This document shows, one piece after another, positions 43,147 to 54,499 of a stretch of DNA of 64,000 nt (positions within the stretch are counted from its first letter, which is position 1; each line of letters begins with the position of its first letter). Source of the DNA: Rhyzopertha dominica (Eukaryota; Arthropoda; Insecta; Coleoptera; Bostrichidae); contig QCXZ01000064.1 of NCBI GenBank assembly GCA_025024175.1, positions 11,904,001 through 11,968,000 of the forward strand, in the 5' to 3' direction. Under the pieces are notes generated by a model, which was not told where the DNA came from, made no database searches, and saw nothing but the letters and a program-made list of their open reading frames with translations. A program made the translations under genes and the position numbers.

Positions 43147-43555
43147 TGTTACGAATAAGAATTTCGAAAACTGCTGATTTTTAACTTGCTTTCATTCAAA
43201 ACACTAAGTTTAAACACAACTAGTTCAAAACACCACTGTTTTAACACTTCTAATTCACTAAACTACTATACTGCACACACCAACACTAAAAACACTCGCT
43301 TCCTAAGCTTTTAGCTCGTTGATAACCGCTATTCGATTTCAGAACTTCATATTCAAACTTCCAACTTCCATCATGCGTCAGCCCGCGCTTAATATAGATA
43401 GCTTCAGCCTACGTCATCTTTCTAGATGTTTCTAGGAGTACATTCCATCGACATTCCCGCCCTCTAGCTGTTGCTAGGATAACTACTTGCAGTGTCCTAT
43501 TATACCGCATCTACATGCCTGCAACTCCGGTCTACAGATGGCCCAGCACGTAACA
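43147..43555. mobile_element. Solo LTR, 409 bp, TSD ATAT
   Basis: Begins TGTTACG and ends CGTAACA, and is flanked by ATAT on both sides (43143-43146 and 43556-43559). Inverted TG...CA ends and a 4-bp duplication fit a gypsy-type LTR. There is no internal region, so it is a solo LTR left by recombination. Its 7-bp end resembles that of the intact gypsy element (TATTACG/CGTAATA) apart from the second base. Strand cannot be decided. Confidence 0.75.
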
Positions 43556-43559
43556 ATAT

Positions 43560-45304
43560 GTTATATTTAACTGTTAAGTACATTTGTATGATAGCTAATC
43601 AGGCTAGACCTGAATTAAGGAGGCTCCTCAAAAGGTCAGGTATGCAGCAGAGACCTGAATGTGTTTCCTGAGAAAAAACAGAATTGTTTAAGTGGTGGTC
43701 ACTGGCAGAACCACATTGACCAATAATGTTTGTTCTTGCTGTAAAGAAATTGTAGAATTGAGTCGTAGATAAATTATTAAGCATCTAAAATAAATGATAA
43801 GACAGATATTTGCGTAAACTATACATCACTAGGCGAAAAAGACAAAATATCAAACCAACACAAGAACACAAACAAAACACGAAGAGTAAAATACACACAC
43901 ATAATACAAGGCGGGGTATACGTACAATAAAGACAGCCTTGCATGACTTATTCGTATTGCTTCTTGCAGGCAATAACCTAGAGCTAAGATCCCATATCCC
44001 GGAGTAAATGATGTCTCGGCATTTTGTACGTAGAGACGCTATGCTGCCATCGCACTGCCTTGTGTTCGAAGAAGATCATCATCACTGTCTCTCAGAGGAA
44101 GCCTTTTTGAGCTTCGTGAGCACCCACGTTGTAGGACATTCTTGGTAGCCTAACAGGCTTTGATCTCTGCTAAAGGCATGGAAAACAAGAAGTCACGCCA
44201 AATAAAGCCTGCAGTGGCCCAATACATAATAAGTTCGATACCGTTAGGTGAAACAGGCGGTATGTGAGTAGGGTGATTTGCATAAGTCACATTAATGACA
44301 GTTAATTAATTCAGACAACAAATACACATAAAACTAGCATAAATATTTGGGTGGCGAAACTGGCGGTATTAAAAAGATATTATTAAAATGCTATATACGA
44401 AGATTTTTATGAGGTCTCTGTTACCTAGTGTTTCTATCGGTCTTCCGTATGATGGGAGCGAACGGCACGCTTCATTTTAGTGGGGTGATCAGCTACATTT
44501 GCGGAGCGCTGCCTTCGTGGTGACGTTGACGGAACGGTGACCTCGATGCTAACTGGTAAGATGCGGATAGGTGCTTTCCAGAGGTCAGCTAGTCCACGGA
44601 AGACTTTGGCGTCAGCAATGGGGCACCCAGGTTTGAACTAGGATAGGTAGTTTCTCCAGGCGTTACCTAGTCCACGGAGGACTTGGCGTCACCAATGGGA
44701 CGGAGCACCTGGCGTCATCAACGGGGGTTACCAAAGGGGTACGAGCTCGGTTTCGGATTGGACTGCCACAGGGTCACCTGATCCATAGAGGACGTAGCGT
44801 CAGCAAGTGACAGTTACAAAACGTTACTTAACTCGGAAAATTCGAGCTTCGCTTCGTTTAAATCTACCTCAGGGTCACCTAGTCTACAAGACACAGCGTC
44901 AGGAGGTAATAGACTCAAACGTTCCTTAGCTCACAAAGCCGGGAAAGCAATAACTACAATACGACAGAGAAGACAGAGAAGTGATCGAAACCTGAAACAC
45001 ATCTCCAGTGCCGTCGTTGTCCTAGCGCCGCTGTTTTTTATACGGTTCTCGCGGTCCAGATTAGAGGGGGCACGCGCAATCGTTGGGAGCCTCAGGCAAA
45101 AGCGTGATTGTACGCAAAATAATAATAAAAAGTAGCACCTAGGGGTGGTATGCTTCAGCTTAATGTTTTATTTGTTAAGCTAGTAGCTCTTCTACTGGAC
45201 GTTTCCAGTTCAGTAGGCCCAATAGGGGCCATATCAAGTAAAGCTTGATGTTTTACTTATTACTTCTACTGGATGTCTTCTGTAAACCCAATGGGGGCGG
45301 TATT
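43560..45304. other. Non-coding; minisatellite-like block at 44580-44915
   Basis: No gene recognised. Composition becomes GC-richer from about 44440 to 45110. Within it a unit of about 42 bp occurs four times: near 44582, 44660, 44772 and 44872. Each reads roughly ggtcacctagtccacagagg followed by acttggcgtcagcaatggg. Spacing is irregular (78-112 bp). This resembles the internally repetitive region of an LTR or leader, but no LTR pair is seen. Confidence 0.5.
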
Positions 45305-45308
45305 AAAT

Positions 45309-47851
45309 GAGTTGCCCAATTCCAAAGTGAGCTTTGTCCGCTTAACCAAATTCTGAGTAAATGAACAAAACGTGTTCTGAATTGATTTTCTTCTTAAAAC
45401 ACATTCTGCTTTTGCCAGATTCTTTAGTTTTATGTCCATTTTCATTCTTTTGTAACCATAATAAGCAATTTTAAATGCAAATCATGAAAAAATTTGTTTT
45501 AATTTGGACATTACTAGTTTTGGAAGTCACTACAGGACAAAGCTTGTTTTGTAATCAAACTAAAGGACAATGATGCTTTTGAAACTAATTTTATTGAAAG
45601 AAAACGAACTATTTTACATGTTCACATTAATATAAAATATGTTGCATTTTAAACACGAATATAAGAAGTTTCGTCCATGGGAAAGTCCTCTTCTTCAGCC
45701 AGATTTTCTTTATTATTATCAATCCGTTCATTATTTTCAATTATTTCCTTATAATAAGTCAGCTCTTCCATTTTTTGCCAGTCAGAACCAAAGTGTTTTT
45801 TCAACGGACTATCTACATCACAAAGTTTTTTTCGGATTTATTTTAACACCAAGGTTTACTGTAGCAGGTTCTATTTGACCCACAGATTTTCCCTTTTTAC
45901 AAACACTTTTGGGTGTTGTAAGGTCACTCCTATAAAAGGCTTCTCCCTGAATCAGAATTCCTCCTTTAGGTGCCCGTTTGATAATAAAACGTTTGGCCTC
46001 CGTAAATTTGAAATGTTTGTTTAAAAACAGATGATATGGCAGATTTCCAATCCAAAACTGGATAATCGCGGCCTGGTCGAAAAACAGTACCGTGTTGTTC
46101 AAAAATTGAAATGTACTCTTCTGGATTTATGATCGTACTTTTTTCTTAACAACTCGTTCGATACATCCAAAGATTCTGTCTGGTGGAATATAGGAGTGGC
46201 CTGCAACTGGAAAAACTAGTAATACTTCCTTCATTGTTGGGGGAGCATCGTCATAAAGCCACTTTGATACCATCCCTATCATGGTGGTGTTTTTGTTTTG
46301 TCCACCGCAACCATCTGCGATCAAACGAACACTGTGACAGTCACTAAAACCCATATTTTGCAAACGGTGGTAAACTGCTGATGCTATTTGGTTGGATCCT
46401 TTACTACTTTCTACCTCAATCCATGCATAAATAAAAGTGTTTTTTATATGCTGCCTGGTCTATGAAGTACCTTCACATATTGTGAAGTTGTATGTGTATA
46501 GCTGTCTGCTGTAGTAAGCAGCCTGGTCCGGTACCTTGGGCATGACCATATTTTTTTGACAATCATAGGATATAGTCGCTTCATTCTCGGCTTCATTTCT
46601 TGAAATGCATTAGCTCGCATCTTGTGAACCCTTTTCTCAGTAATAAATTTTTGTTTTTCCTTTTCACTTTTCGCAAATTTCAATCGCTGCGTTAATTCGA
46701 TACACCGCGAACATGCATCGGTGGAAGGTGATCCAAAGCTAACGTTGTATTCTTCCACAAATATTTTGCGAAAGTACTCATACTTCACTTTTTCGATAAA
46801 CAGTTTCACAGCATTTTTTTTATTTTGATAATGACGTGACCTGGAGTCTCCGCCGCGATTCTCCTTTGGTGCTGTATCATTTATAAAATGAGCTTTGCAA
46901 ACACTTTGGATCCTACTTTAGTCACAGCCAGTATAGACATAAAAGTTTTTTGGCACACGGGTACAACTTTTAACCCTGTTTCCTGTCTAAGTCATGGCAT
47001 AAAATATCTAATGAAAATCGTATTCGAAGTAACGTTTTTTCTAGAACGTTTGCGTTTAGGTGATTCCGTCGTTGTGTACTTTAAAATAAACGAATCTTGC
47101 TCGATTTTGTTTTTTGAAGAATAAAATCCTTCGTGAAAACGTCTCACATCTTGCATGTTTAAGTTACCACATTGGAAAACGTTCTTATTTTTATGTATGC
47201 AGGTGGGTAGGCGAGGCAATGTTTTTGCAGAGTATCTGTAATATTAGTTTTAAGTACCTACGCAGATATTTAACTTTCAATCGTACCTGATACGTTTCCT
47301 CTTATTCTTTTCCCACTGTGTGGGTTCAGAAATTCTCCTCCTTCCTTTTCTGGTTTCCGATGGCACAATGTTTTTCAAACTTTGGTCTCCTGACTTTTCC
47401 ATTCTTATACAGCTACCTTACAAATTAACTTTTACTAAGCACGTTGTTAAAATCAACTAATAATTGCACTATAATAATACTGCTCACTGCTGTCACGCTA
47501 CACTGCCATTAAAATAATGTGCACAACACACAAAATTTACCTACAACTAACAAATGTACAAAGCATAATTTGGAAACAATATTGATATCGTCTACAAAAG
47601 CGACTATGCTCACTTTGCTGAAATTGCAGACAGACATGATCGGACATGATTCTGTATGGAACTAAAAATATACCGACTAAGCTGGATTTGGAACCAACTC
47701 TTAGTTTCGAAGTCAATTTTAAACGGACAAAACCATTTTTGAAACAAAATCTTTGTTGCTAGAGCTAACTTTTGGGTTTTAGACACAGATGGCGCAAAAT
47801 GTCCGTTTTTTTAATTTAATGGACATTGCTCGTTTTGGAATTGCACAACTC
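45309..47851 (-). mobile_element. DNA transposon with 31-bp TIRs and TSD AAAT
   Basis: Left TIR 45309-45339 and right TIR 47821-47851 are inverted copies matching at 25 of 31 positions. The ends are GAGTTG and CAACTC. Both are flanked by AAAT (45305-45308 and 47852-47855), a 4-bp target duplication. Subterminal sequence on both sides is rich in ggacaa and ttttggaa/ttttgaaa words that could be transposase sites. The interior holds a decayed minus-strand gene filling the element. A 4-bp duplication and GAG...CTC ends recall the Sola superfamily as I remember it, but I cannot verify that here. Confidence 0.72.
45649..47402 (-). pseudogene. Decayed transposase-like gene (D-G-C-G-G-Q-N-K-N family)
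   Basis: Frames on the minus strand, joined in order, recall a multicopy insect protein family. The N-terminus is basic (R-K-G-R-R-R, then K-N-K-R-K-R). Next comes a cysteine-containing segment with Q-D-V-R-R-F-H, then V-C-Q-K-T-F, A-P-K-E-N-R-G-G-D, and a C-S-R-C pair in S-T-D-A-C-S-R-C. After these come S-Y-D-C-Q-K-N, K-V-P-D-Q-A-A-Y-Y-S-R-Q-L-Y, A-D-G-C-G-G-Q-N-K-N and P-P-D-R-I-F-G-C-I-E-R. The acidic residues in S-Y-D-C, A-D-G-C and the last segment are candidate DDE/D residues (inference). A 51-nt GT-AG intron is likely at 47236-47286, because read-through hits a stop. Damage: a TGA near 46994, frameshifts near 46875, 46600, 46130 and 45835 (several at A-runs), and a TAG after E-G-T-S near 46463. 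Not functional. Confidence 0.7.
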
Positions 47852-47855
47852 AAAT

Positions 47856-49410
47856 AATGCTTGATGATTACTTCTGGAGTTGGAGTTCTTATACAGGCTG
47901 GGATACAGTGAGCCTTGTGAGGCGATATCAGTGTGTGAGATTGATATTAGTCTTGTCTTATGCGACTTTATCAGTGTCATCCAGAAGAATATAAAGCTGA
48001 TGCGTCTTTTTTTTTACATTTATAGAAGAGAGCGAGTGTGGAGAGTAAGCCTTTATCCTGGGTGGATAGAGGGTCACCGTCCGCTTGAGTGTTCTAACGT
48101 CACGGTAATCGTCTACCACCACTGACCTACAATTAACATTTATACATGCGAGTCAACTTTGTAGATAGTTTCAATAGATAGTAAAAACTTTGGCTGATTC
48201 TGATTTATTTACCCTACACCTGACAAAAAAATAGTGCCTATAATATTTAGCTCAGTGAGTGTTTAAGTTTGTTGTTTTAATTTTGGGATTTTACATTTTC
48301 GTTTATATAGTTTCATTGTTAATTAATCTAATCTATATGCTTACACTATAGAAATCTAAATCAGTATTTTATTGTTTTTATTTAGGAACGTCGCTGTATT
48401 TACGCCATCCAATCGCTAACGCATGTTGCTTTCATTCTCAGGCATTCTCAGGCCCGAATGCTTGAAATCTTACCACTTCCGTCAAGCATTTGGAAATTGC
48501 GACNCAAGAATCCAATATAAATCAAAGACAGCAGTTTGTGAAAGTTAACTTGTGTGCTGTAGGCTAGAAGAATGCCTTTAATTAACGTTTTCTCCATACC
48601 GGTCAGTTTAAATTCTTATTAAGGTTCCTTTATTTTAGTATCTCGACATCAAAAACTGAGTGAGTATATAAATATCCATTTATTAGTAANTTAAAATTCG
48701 CTGTGTAAGAATGAGTACCAGCGAAACCATTAATGAAGGCAACGAAAGAAGCCTTTTTTCTGTTAAATACTATAACAAAAATTAATCAGGTTGACTTTAC
48801 TTACAAAGGTCATGTATGCAGTTTTTACATAAATTGACCAATGTATTGGTAGCTGATAAAATGTGACAAATATTTTTACTTTTGTGAGTATAAATGGTTC
48901 ATTTAGTAAGAAATGTCTTTAACACACTAACAGCAGTTAGGTAAATCCGAGGCATATTAGGTAAAACTAGACAGGGTATAATATAAATGAACGACTTTTA
49001 AAGTTAGCTAACATAAAAGTACATAAACATAATGTAGACATTACTTCCGTTGTATATCTGGCTTAAAAGATTTGTAGTGCCCCATAAAGGTGTCGTAATC
49101 ACTGCAAGCTTTAACAGGGCTGGATCCTTCAATAAATTATATTTAGCGGTAACTGCCTAATTCGCAGTCGAAACAATCCTCCAAGTCCCATAAATGTTAA
49201 TTTATTGGTTTGCTGTTCGAACGCGTACAGCATTGGATTGCGACCAAGCGACAGAATCAACGGCAAGTTGTCAATTTAAAAGTGGATAAGTAACAACCGA
49301 AGTTAGGGAAGCATTACAAGAAAGCCAACTGCAAAGCATTAATTTAGAATAGCAGGTCTGAATATGTAATAATACGTATCTGGTAAAACTTGCAGTGCAA
49401 TTTTATCCAG
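47856..49410. other. Non-coding, no gene recognised; two ambiguous bases
   Basis: Contains undetermined bases at 48504 and 48690. At 48435-48455 cattctcaggcattctcaggc is a short tandem duplication. No motif-bearing frame or bounded element is visible. Confidence 0.5.
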
Positions 49411-49420
49411 CTATAAGAAA

Positions 49421-50309
49421 TAGGGTTACCGCCGGAGTTTTGTGTTACCGCCCCCCTGTGAATTCCCTAACCCTGATTTAAAAAAAAGCCTATATCGTAT
49501 TGTCCATTATTAATGCGGAATACAATAAAAGGACCATTTTCAGTAAAATAAAACTTTATAAGAAAAAATGCTTTTGTTGTTCGACTACTTATTTTTTGCA
49601 ATAACAGAATCTGAGAAAATAAAACGTAAATGTTGCTTTTGCAACAGTCACTTTTCAGCCTCATTTGTATATCTTGTAAAAAAACGAATCAATATTTCTG
49701 GAATTTCACAGAGCCTCTAGATGTTTCTTATATTTTTCTGATTTGGCAAGCTTTTTAAACTCATTCTCATCACAATGTGGGACTTGACAAAACGTCATTT
49801 CAGAATTTATTCCAGCAGCTATCCAAGAATAAAGCTTCGTCATTTATTATACATTAATGGAATGGCAATTATCTCAATGCCATGCACTTTCTTATTTTTT
49901 CAATATTTTGGAAGGCCTATTGGATGGTTCGCCTAAATCTTGGGACATTTTTAGCGTTGCCGTACTACGGACCACCTGATTTACGAGTAATTTGTTGTAA
50001 TTCTGTTGCATTCGCGCATCTGACGTTGGTCGTATTATTTATTATACATCGCACACTTTCCGACACAAGCCATTCTAAAAACATGTGAATGACAAGTGCC
50101 GGTGCCGATCCCGATGCCGGTGGTCTCGCTAGAGGGGAACACACACATAAACAAATAATATACTGATAATTTCAGTTTGGCAAGTAGCGCAGATGTCGTT
50201 AGGAAATTTGAAAATAAAAACTGGACATTTAGGACCTTCGTCGGGACGTGGAACATTTTAATGAAAATCGGTACTGTCCCACCAAAATCAGGACGTCTGG
50301 CAAACCCTA
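49421..50309. mobile_element. Element with TAGGGTT ends and 10-bp TSD
   Basis: The left end is TAGGGTTACCGCC and the right end is the inverse of TAGGGTTTGCC. The 10 bp outside are CTATAAGAAA (49411-49420) and CTGTAAGAAA (50310-50319), a 10-bp duplication with one mismatch. The interior has no transposase I can recognise. Ten-base duplications are more like Mutator-type elements than hAT (8 bp), whereas the TAGGGTT end looks hAT-like, so the superfamily is unclear. Confidence 0.5.
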
Positions 50310-50319
50310 CTGTAAGAAA

Positions 50320-51820
50320 TGAGCCAATGATTGAAATATAAGAATTCGGCGTAACAAATGTGGTGGTGTGGGATTACACTTTAATTGGATTAAATGCTTC
50401 TAAAAACTGCAGAATTGCTTGAACCATGTATGATCTAGCGTTATCTATTTGTAGTATCAATTTTCAGTGGATTATAGCTGGTCTGAAGACTCACGTTTTA
50501 CCATACTCATGCAACTAAGTTGAGGCATTTTTTCTACTATATTGGAGTAACATCACTCTGAAAGCGTATGGAATGAATCTGAGTAAAACCAGTGGCGTGT
50601 AACAATTAATTTTCCAAAAACATTTCCATTTCAATCTGGCAGCATAGTTCATCGTCTTCTGTATGGTATCCCTACTCCGACACTAAGGTCATAATTGATA
50701 ACGCTGCCATATGAAACATTTGAGGTGTTAAATCCGTGCGATCAGCAGCTCACTGACTGCAAGTAAGGTTTGCTACTCTTTATTTAAACACCTAACTACA
50801 ATTATATTAGGCCAACCAACACCTAAGGTATGAGTAATCTATTTATATAATTCAATAGCTAATTTACCGTCGTGGATTTAAGGCCTTTACGGCATCATTA
50901 CCACTATTTTATCGTCATCGCTGTCACCATTTTGTTGTTTGATTTTTCGTCATAAGTAATCTTCGTTTTTCCAATTTTGGAGTACCATTGCGACATATCC
51001 TACAAGATCCACGTATCAGCCACGAAGACCGTAGACTACCTTGTTTAGAATCTGGGAGAGCTATCAGGAATAATCTTTGGGCAGGTCGATTCATTAATAG
51101 CCGCCCTATCATTGCATCCCAGGGGATACCTACAAGAATAAAGTAAAAACAGATAAGCTATACTGTGCTAATAACTTAAGTAATCCAATTAAAAATTTAT
51201 ATTTTAAGTCATACTTACCGTTCGTTGCTATCACATCCAATTTCAGAAGACTAATTATTCATTAAACTTGTACTTTTAAAGATATTTTGTTTTCTCTTAA
51301 ATTTTAACTTATGTGCTTTGCTATTTTGGGAATTTAAGTTACGTTTTCACAAATTAGCTGGCGCCCTATTTCAATTATTGTTTGTTCTTTTACAACCTGA
51401 ACCCACCCCTTATTGCCATCGCAAAAAAAGGAGCTGCCGTACGCAATAGTAAAGGTAGGTAAAACTACGTCACAGGCGGATCCTTATGATAGGCAATGTA
51501 GCCTCCGATTACATTGTAATTTTAATTAGAAACGCAAATTAGCTCTTAAACAGCTTCATTTCATTTTTTTCATTTTGATTTTTTATCAGTATTTATCATA
51601 AAAATCGAATCCCATATCGTTCGCAAATTTGGAACCGTCCTGTTGGCGCGCGTATTTATATTTTATAATATAAATAATAATAATCACCAACTGGTTAAAT
51701 TATATTCCCCATCCCTAGATCCTTTCAAATTTACAATTAATTTATCAAACAGTAAACCGGTACCTGAAACCAACGGGTCACGGGTTGCGAACTAACAGGG
51801 AAATAAATTCCAAATTTTTT
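50320..51820. other. Non-coding, no gene recognised
   Basis: No supportable gene. CAGTGGCGTG at 50591 resembles other hAT-type ends in the window but has no visible partner. The rest is AT-rich. Confidence 0.5.
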
Positions 51821-51825
51821 TTCAA

Positions 51826-52165
51826 CGACGTTTCGACATCTATGAGGCATCTTCTTGGACACGTTGTTGTTTTATTCAGTTATTAAATTGCATTGGTCAA
51901 ACTAAACCATATATCAAAAACAGGAATTGCACAATATAAAAGGGATTGTGGGATCAATAACATGAATAAAAAAGAAAAAGCGACCCCCACCCTTCACCAT
52001 TTCGAGACAGGACATAAATATAAATTACCAGAAAACTAAACTTCTAGACAGAAGAAAATGCAAGAAAAAGATACTTATGTTAAATGATTCGCATTCAAAC
52101 TAATAATACAGTTAATTACAAGATTGACACTAACAACCTTAGCATTGCCTATGCTACCATAATTT
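51826..52165 (+). pseudogene. PLE GIY-YIG C-terminal relic with inverted terminus
   Basis: From about 51985 the plus strand spells the C-terminal part of a Penelope-like endonuclease. An H-F-E-T-G-H-K segment is followed, after a frameshift and stops, by N-A-R-K-R-Y-L and then by D-T-N-N-L-S-I-A-Y before the stop near 52163. This pattern closes PLE proteins: (T)GH, then a KR helix, then N-L-S near the end. The reverse transcriptase and most of the nuclease are missing. At 51826-51858 the minus strand carries a GAAACGUCG word preceded by a possible stem and AAGAAGA, a decayed hammerhead-like terminus placed like the left arm of the 14183 PLE. The family differs from the AGCGCU type. Confidence 0.55.
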
Positions 52166-52324
52166 AGAATTTTATAAAATCAGTAATACTGTGAAAGTCA
52201 TGAGACATTGCAACATTGCATAGTGGGGTTTGTACATCGTGGCCACATTCTGCATCAGATACCTTATATGTGATTTTACCTAATTGTTTTAATAACATTG
52301 TACTTTTGTTTTTTGTAAGTAGTA

Positions 52325-52369
52325 CTAGTATAGCGCTTTCGGCTAACAAATAGCCATCGTCAGCACCAT
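52325..52369 (-). ncRNA. Hammerhead ribozyme motif, PLE type
   Basis: Minus strand: stem I UGGUG (52368-52364) with UACUA (52330-52326), including two G-U pairs; core CUGACGA (52363-52357); extra U (52356); stem II GGCUA/UAGCC, perfect, with a 5-nt loop unlike that of the 14809 copy; GAAA (52340-52337); palindromic AGCGCU (52337-52332); cleavage expected after the UA at 52332-52331. Conserved stem II with a changed loop is what selection on structure, or shared ancestry with loop drift, would give. No PLE protein could be tied to it on this strand. Confidence 0.62.
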
Positions 52370-52379
52370 AAATTACAAA

Positions 52380-53412
52380 AAAAAGAGGAAGTCATGTTTG
52401 TATGTTTCCCNTTTTTCTTTTTTCCTGGTAATTTGTGGTACTGGCCATTTGTTAGGCGAAGAAATGTGATATAAGTTCGTTTTATTGTAATTTTTACTAT
52501 TGTTTAAATTTGACTCAACAGCTTTAGTTGAAAATGCACTCCTACTACCAGAATCTGTTTTGAATTGCTATTTTTTTGTACTGAAATGGAAAACCATTTG
52601 TTACAAGGCTTCCGAATTCCGATATGAAAGCTTCTTCAACAGCAAGTGGCGATACATTGTTAGCATCTAATCTAGGCGGATTTCTCTCATCATTCATACA
52701 GCAAAGTCCACCTTCCCCAAACAATGAATATTAATTAACGAGGAGTAAGAATCAATCCGTTGTTCTAGGGCTGTAGTGCACTCAACGGCCAGACGTCCGA
52801 CCCCCAGCGTAGGGGCTGAAAGGACCAGGGACGGCGCCGGCTGTATTGTTTTACTAAAAAGCGGGGAAACTTTTTTAATCGAGCCTGGGTATCAAGAGGC
52901 TGCCTCCTCTTTGAAGAACTATTGATTCCGACGAGTGTTTACCGAATGAGGAGGTCCACGTGCTCGCCGGAGTGAACCGTTTTGAAAAATGATCTGCCTC
53001 CTCGCAGTTCATTAGCAAACGAAAGCGCACTGCCAGGTCCCTTTGTCTGCTGCAGAATAAGGGATACGTCAAGATACAGATACTGTTTGTTGCTAGGTTG
53101 CGGGACAACAACATTGTGGGAGTGGGATGCGGTTTCCTGGAAAATTCTTTGGCAAAACTGTGTAGTCAGCGTAAAGAAATTACCAAATTACTTGATTTTA
53201 TACAGATAAATCCAATTGGTACACAACTTATGTGTGGCGAGAAAACATATGTACTTTTAATTGCGCAATTACATGTACAGTAGTTGATGCAGCGGTATCC
53301 GTTAATCATTTGGAATGTGTTCTTGCGATATTCAGTAGGTGGCTCTAGCGCCTAGTATTTTGTTAGCCTAACTAACACATACCATTTAATGGATGATGTA
53401 TGGGTGGGGATA
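52380..53412. other. Non-coding, no gene recognised; one ambiguous base
   Basis: An undetermined base lies at 52411. A GC-richer stretch at about 52770-53110 opens short frames on both strands without recognisable motifs. Confidence 0.5.
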
Positions 53413-53414
53413 TA

Positions 53415-54497
53415 CCTGTTGGACAAAAGTTTACGCCCATCGTCGATTTTCAGTGTTCTGGATTTTTGAAAACTTAATGTTAAACTGTTATTGACATGTG
53501 ATTTGGCATACGGAAAAACCTATGCTCCTATGTTTTTATGAAAAAACAATTGATATTTCACATTTTTAGACATTTTTATTGCATGTTTTACTTGGACAAA
53601 AGTTTACGCCCACTTCGCATTTTTGTTGACTTTAAGGCGGCTATGTTAATGTAATGTAATGTGTCAGTTGTTATACGTATCTGTCAACATGGGAAAAGGA
53701 AAGAGTCTTTCTGATCCCACGCTTTTTTTCTAGGCGTAACTTTGGCGGTGGTACTTCTATGGTGTGGGGTGCATTCTCGGCACTTGGCACGCTAAGAATT
53801 GCTTTTACCTCACCTCGTATGGATAGCGCAGAGTACATTGATGTTTTACAGACAAATCTGTTGCCGTTCCTTTGTCGATTTCGCTGTTTAAAGTTGGTTT
53901 ATCAGCAAGATAACGCGCCTATTCATCGAAGTAATGTGACTATGCAGTGGTTTCGACAACGACGTGTGGAATTACTCGAATGCCCTGCGCGTTCTCCGGA
54001 CTGTAATCCCATGGCAAACGTTTGGGCTATACTCGTCCGTCGAGTTTATGCAATAACATGCAGTATGGGACCGTAGACGAACTGAAAGCCGCGATCAGAC
54101 AAGTCTGGGATGAACTCGAGCCAAACATCTTGAACAACCTCATTTTGTCTACGAAAAAACGCATGATTGCGCTATTGAAATGTAACGGTGGCGTTATAAA
54201 TTATTAATGTTTCAAATTATTATTAATTATTATAATTAATGTTTAAAATTAAATTAGTTTTGGCTTTTAAATAAAAAAATATCGTTAAAAAATGCAAAGT
54301 GGGCGTAAACTTTTGTCTAGGTCATAAATGCAAAAATGTCTATAAAAACGTGAAATATCAATCGTTTTTCATAAAAACATAGGACACAGGTTTTTCCGTA
54401 TGCCAAATCATTTGTCAATAACAGTTTAAGGTTAAGCGTTTTCAAATGTCCAGAACACCGAAAATCAACGGTGGGCGTAAACTTTTGTCCAACAGTG
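53415..54497 (+). mobile_element. Tc1-like transposon, internally deleted, IR/DR type
   Basis: Inverted ends of about 210 bp (53415-53625 and 54287-54497) flanked by TA on both sides (53413-53414, 54498-54499). Each arm contains two copies of ttggacaaaagtttacgccca, an outer and an inner (53419 and 53592; 54472 and 54300 inverted). This is the IR/DR arrangement of some Tc1-like elements. The left end lacks one base relative to the right. The element is 1083 bp, short for Tc1, because part of the transposase gene is deleted. Confidence 0.88.
53689..54207 (+). pseudogene. Tc1-like transposase, deleted and mutated
   Basis: The ATG at 53689 starts M-G-K-G-K-S-L-S-D, a normal Tc1-type N-terminus, but the next codons run into the DDE domain after a large internal deletion removing the DNA-binding helix-turn-helix region and the first catalytic aspartate region. 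From 53759 the frame has M-V-W-G-A-F-S-A, then Q-Q-D-N-A-P-I-H with the second catalytic aspartate, then P-A-R-S-P-D-C-N-P. The following P-M-A-N-V-W has alanine at the place of the third catalytic acid (normally glutamate). A frameshift near 54045 moves the C-terminus into another frame (54022-54207). Transposition in cis is impossible; mobilisation in trans could still use the ends. Confidence 0.85.
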
Positions 54498-54499
54498 TA

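Noticed and set aside
51826..51858. Full hammerhead call on the minus strand
   Set aside because: GAAACGUCG and a partial stem II are present, but CUGANGA reads AAGAAGA and stem I is not adjacent to the core. Kept only as context for the PLE relic.
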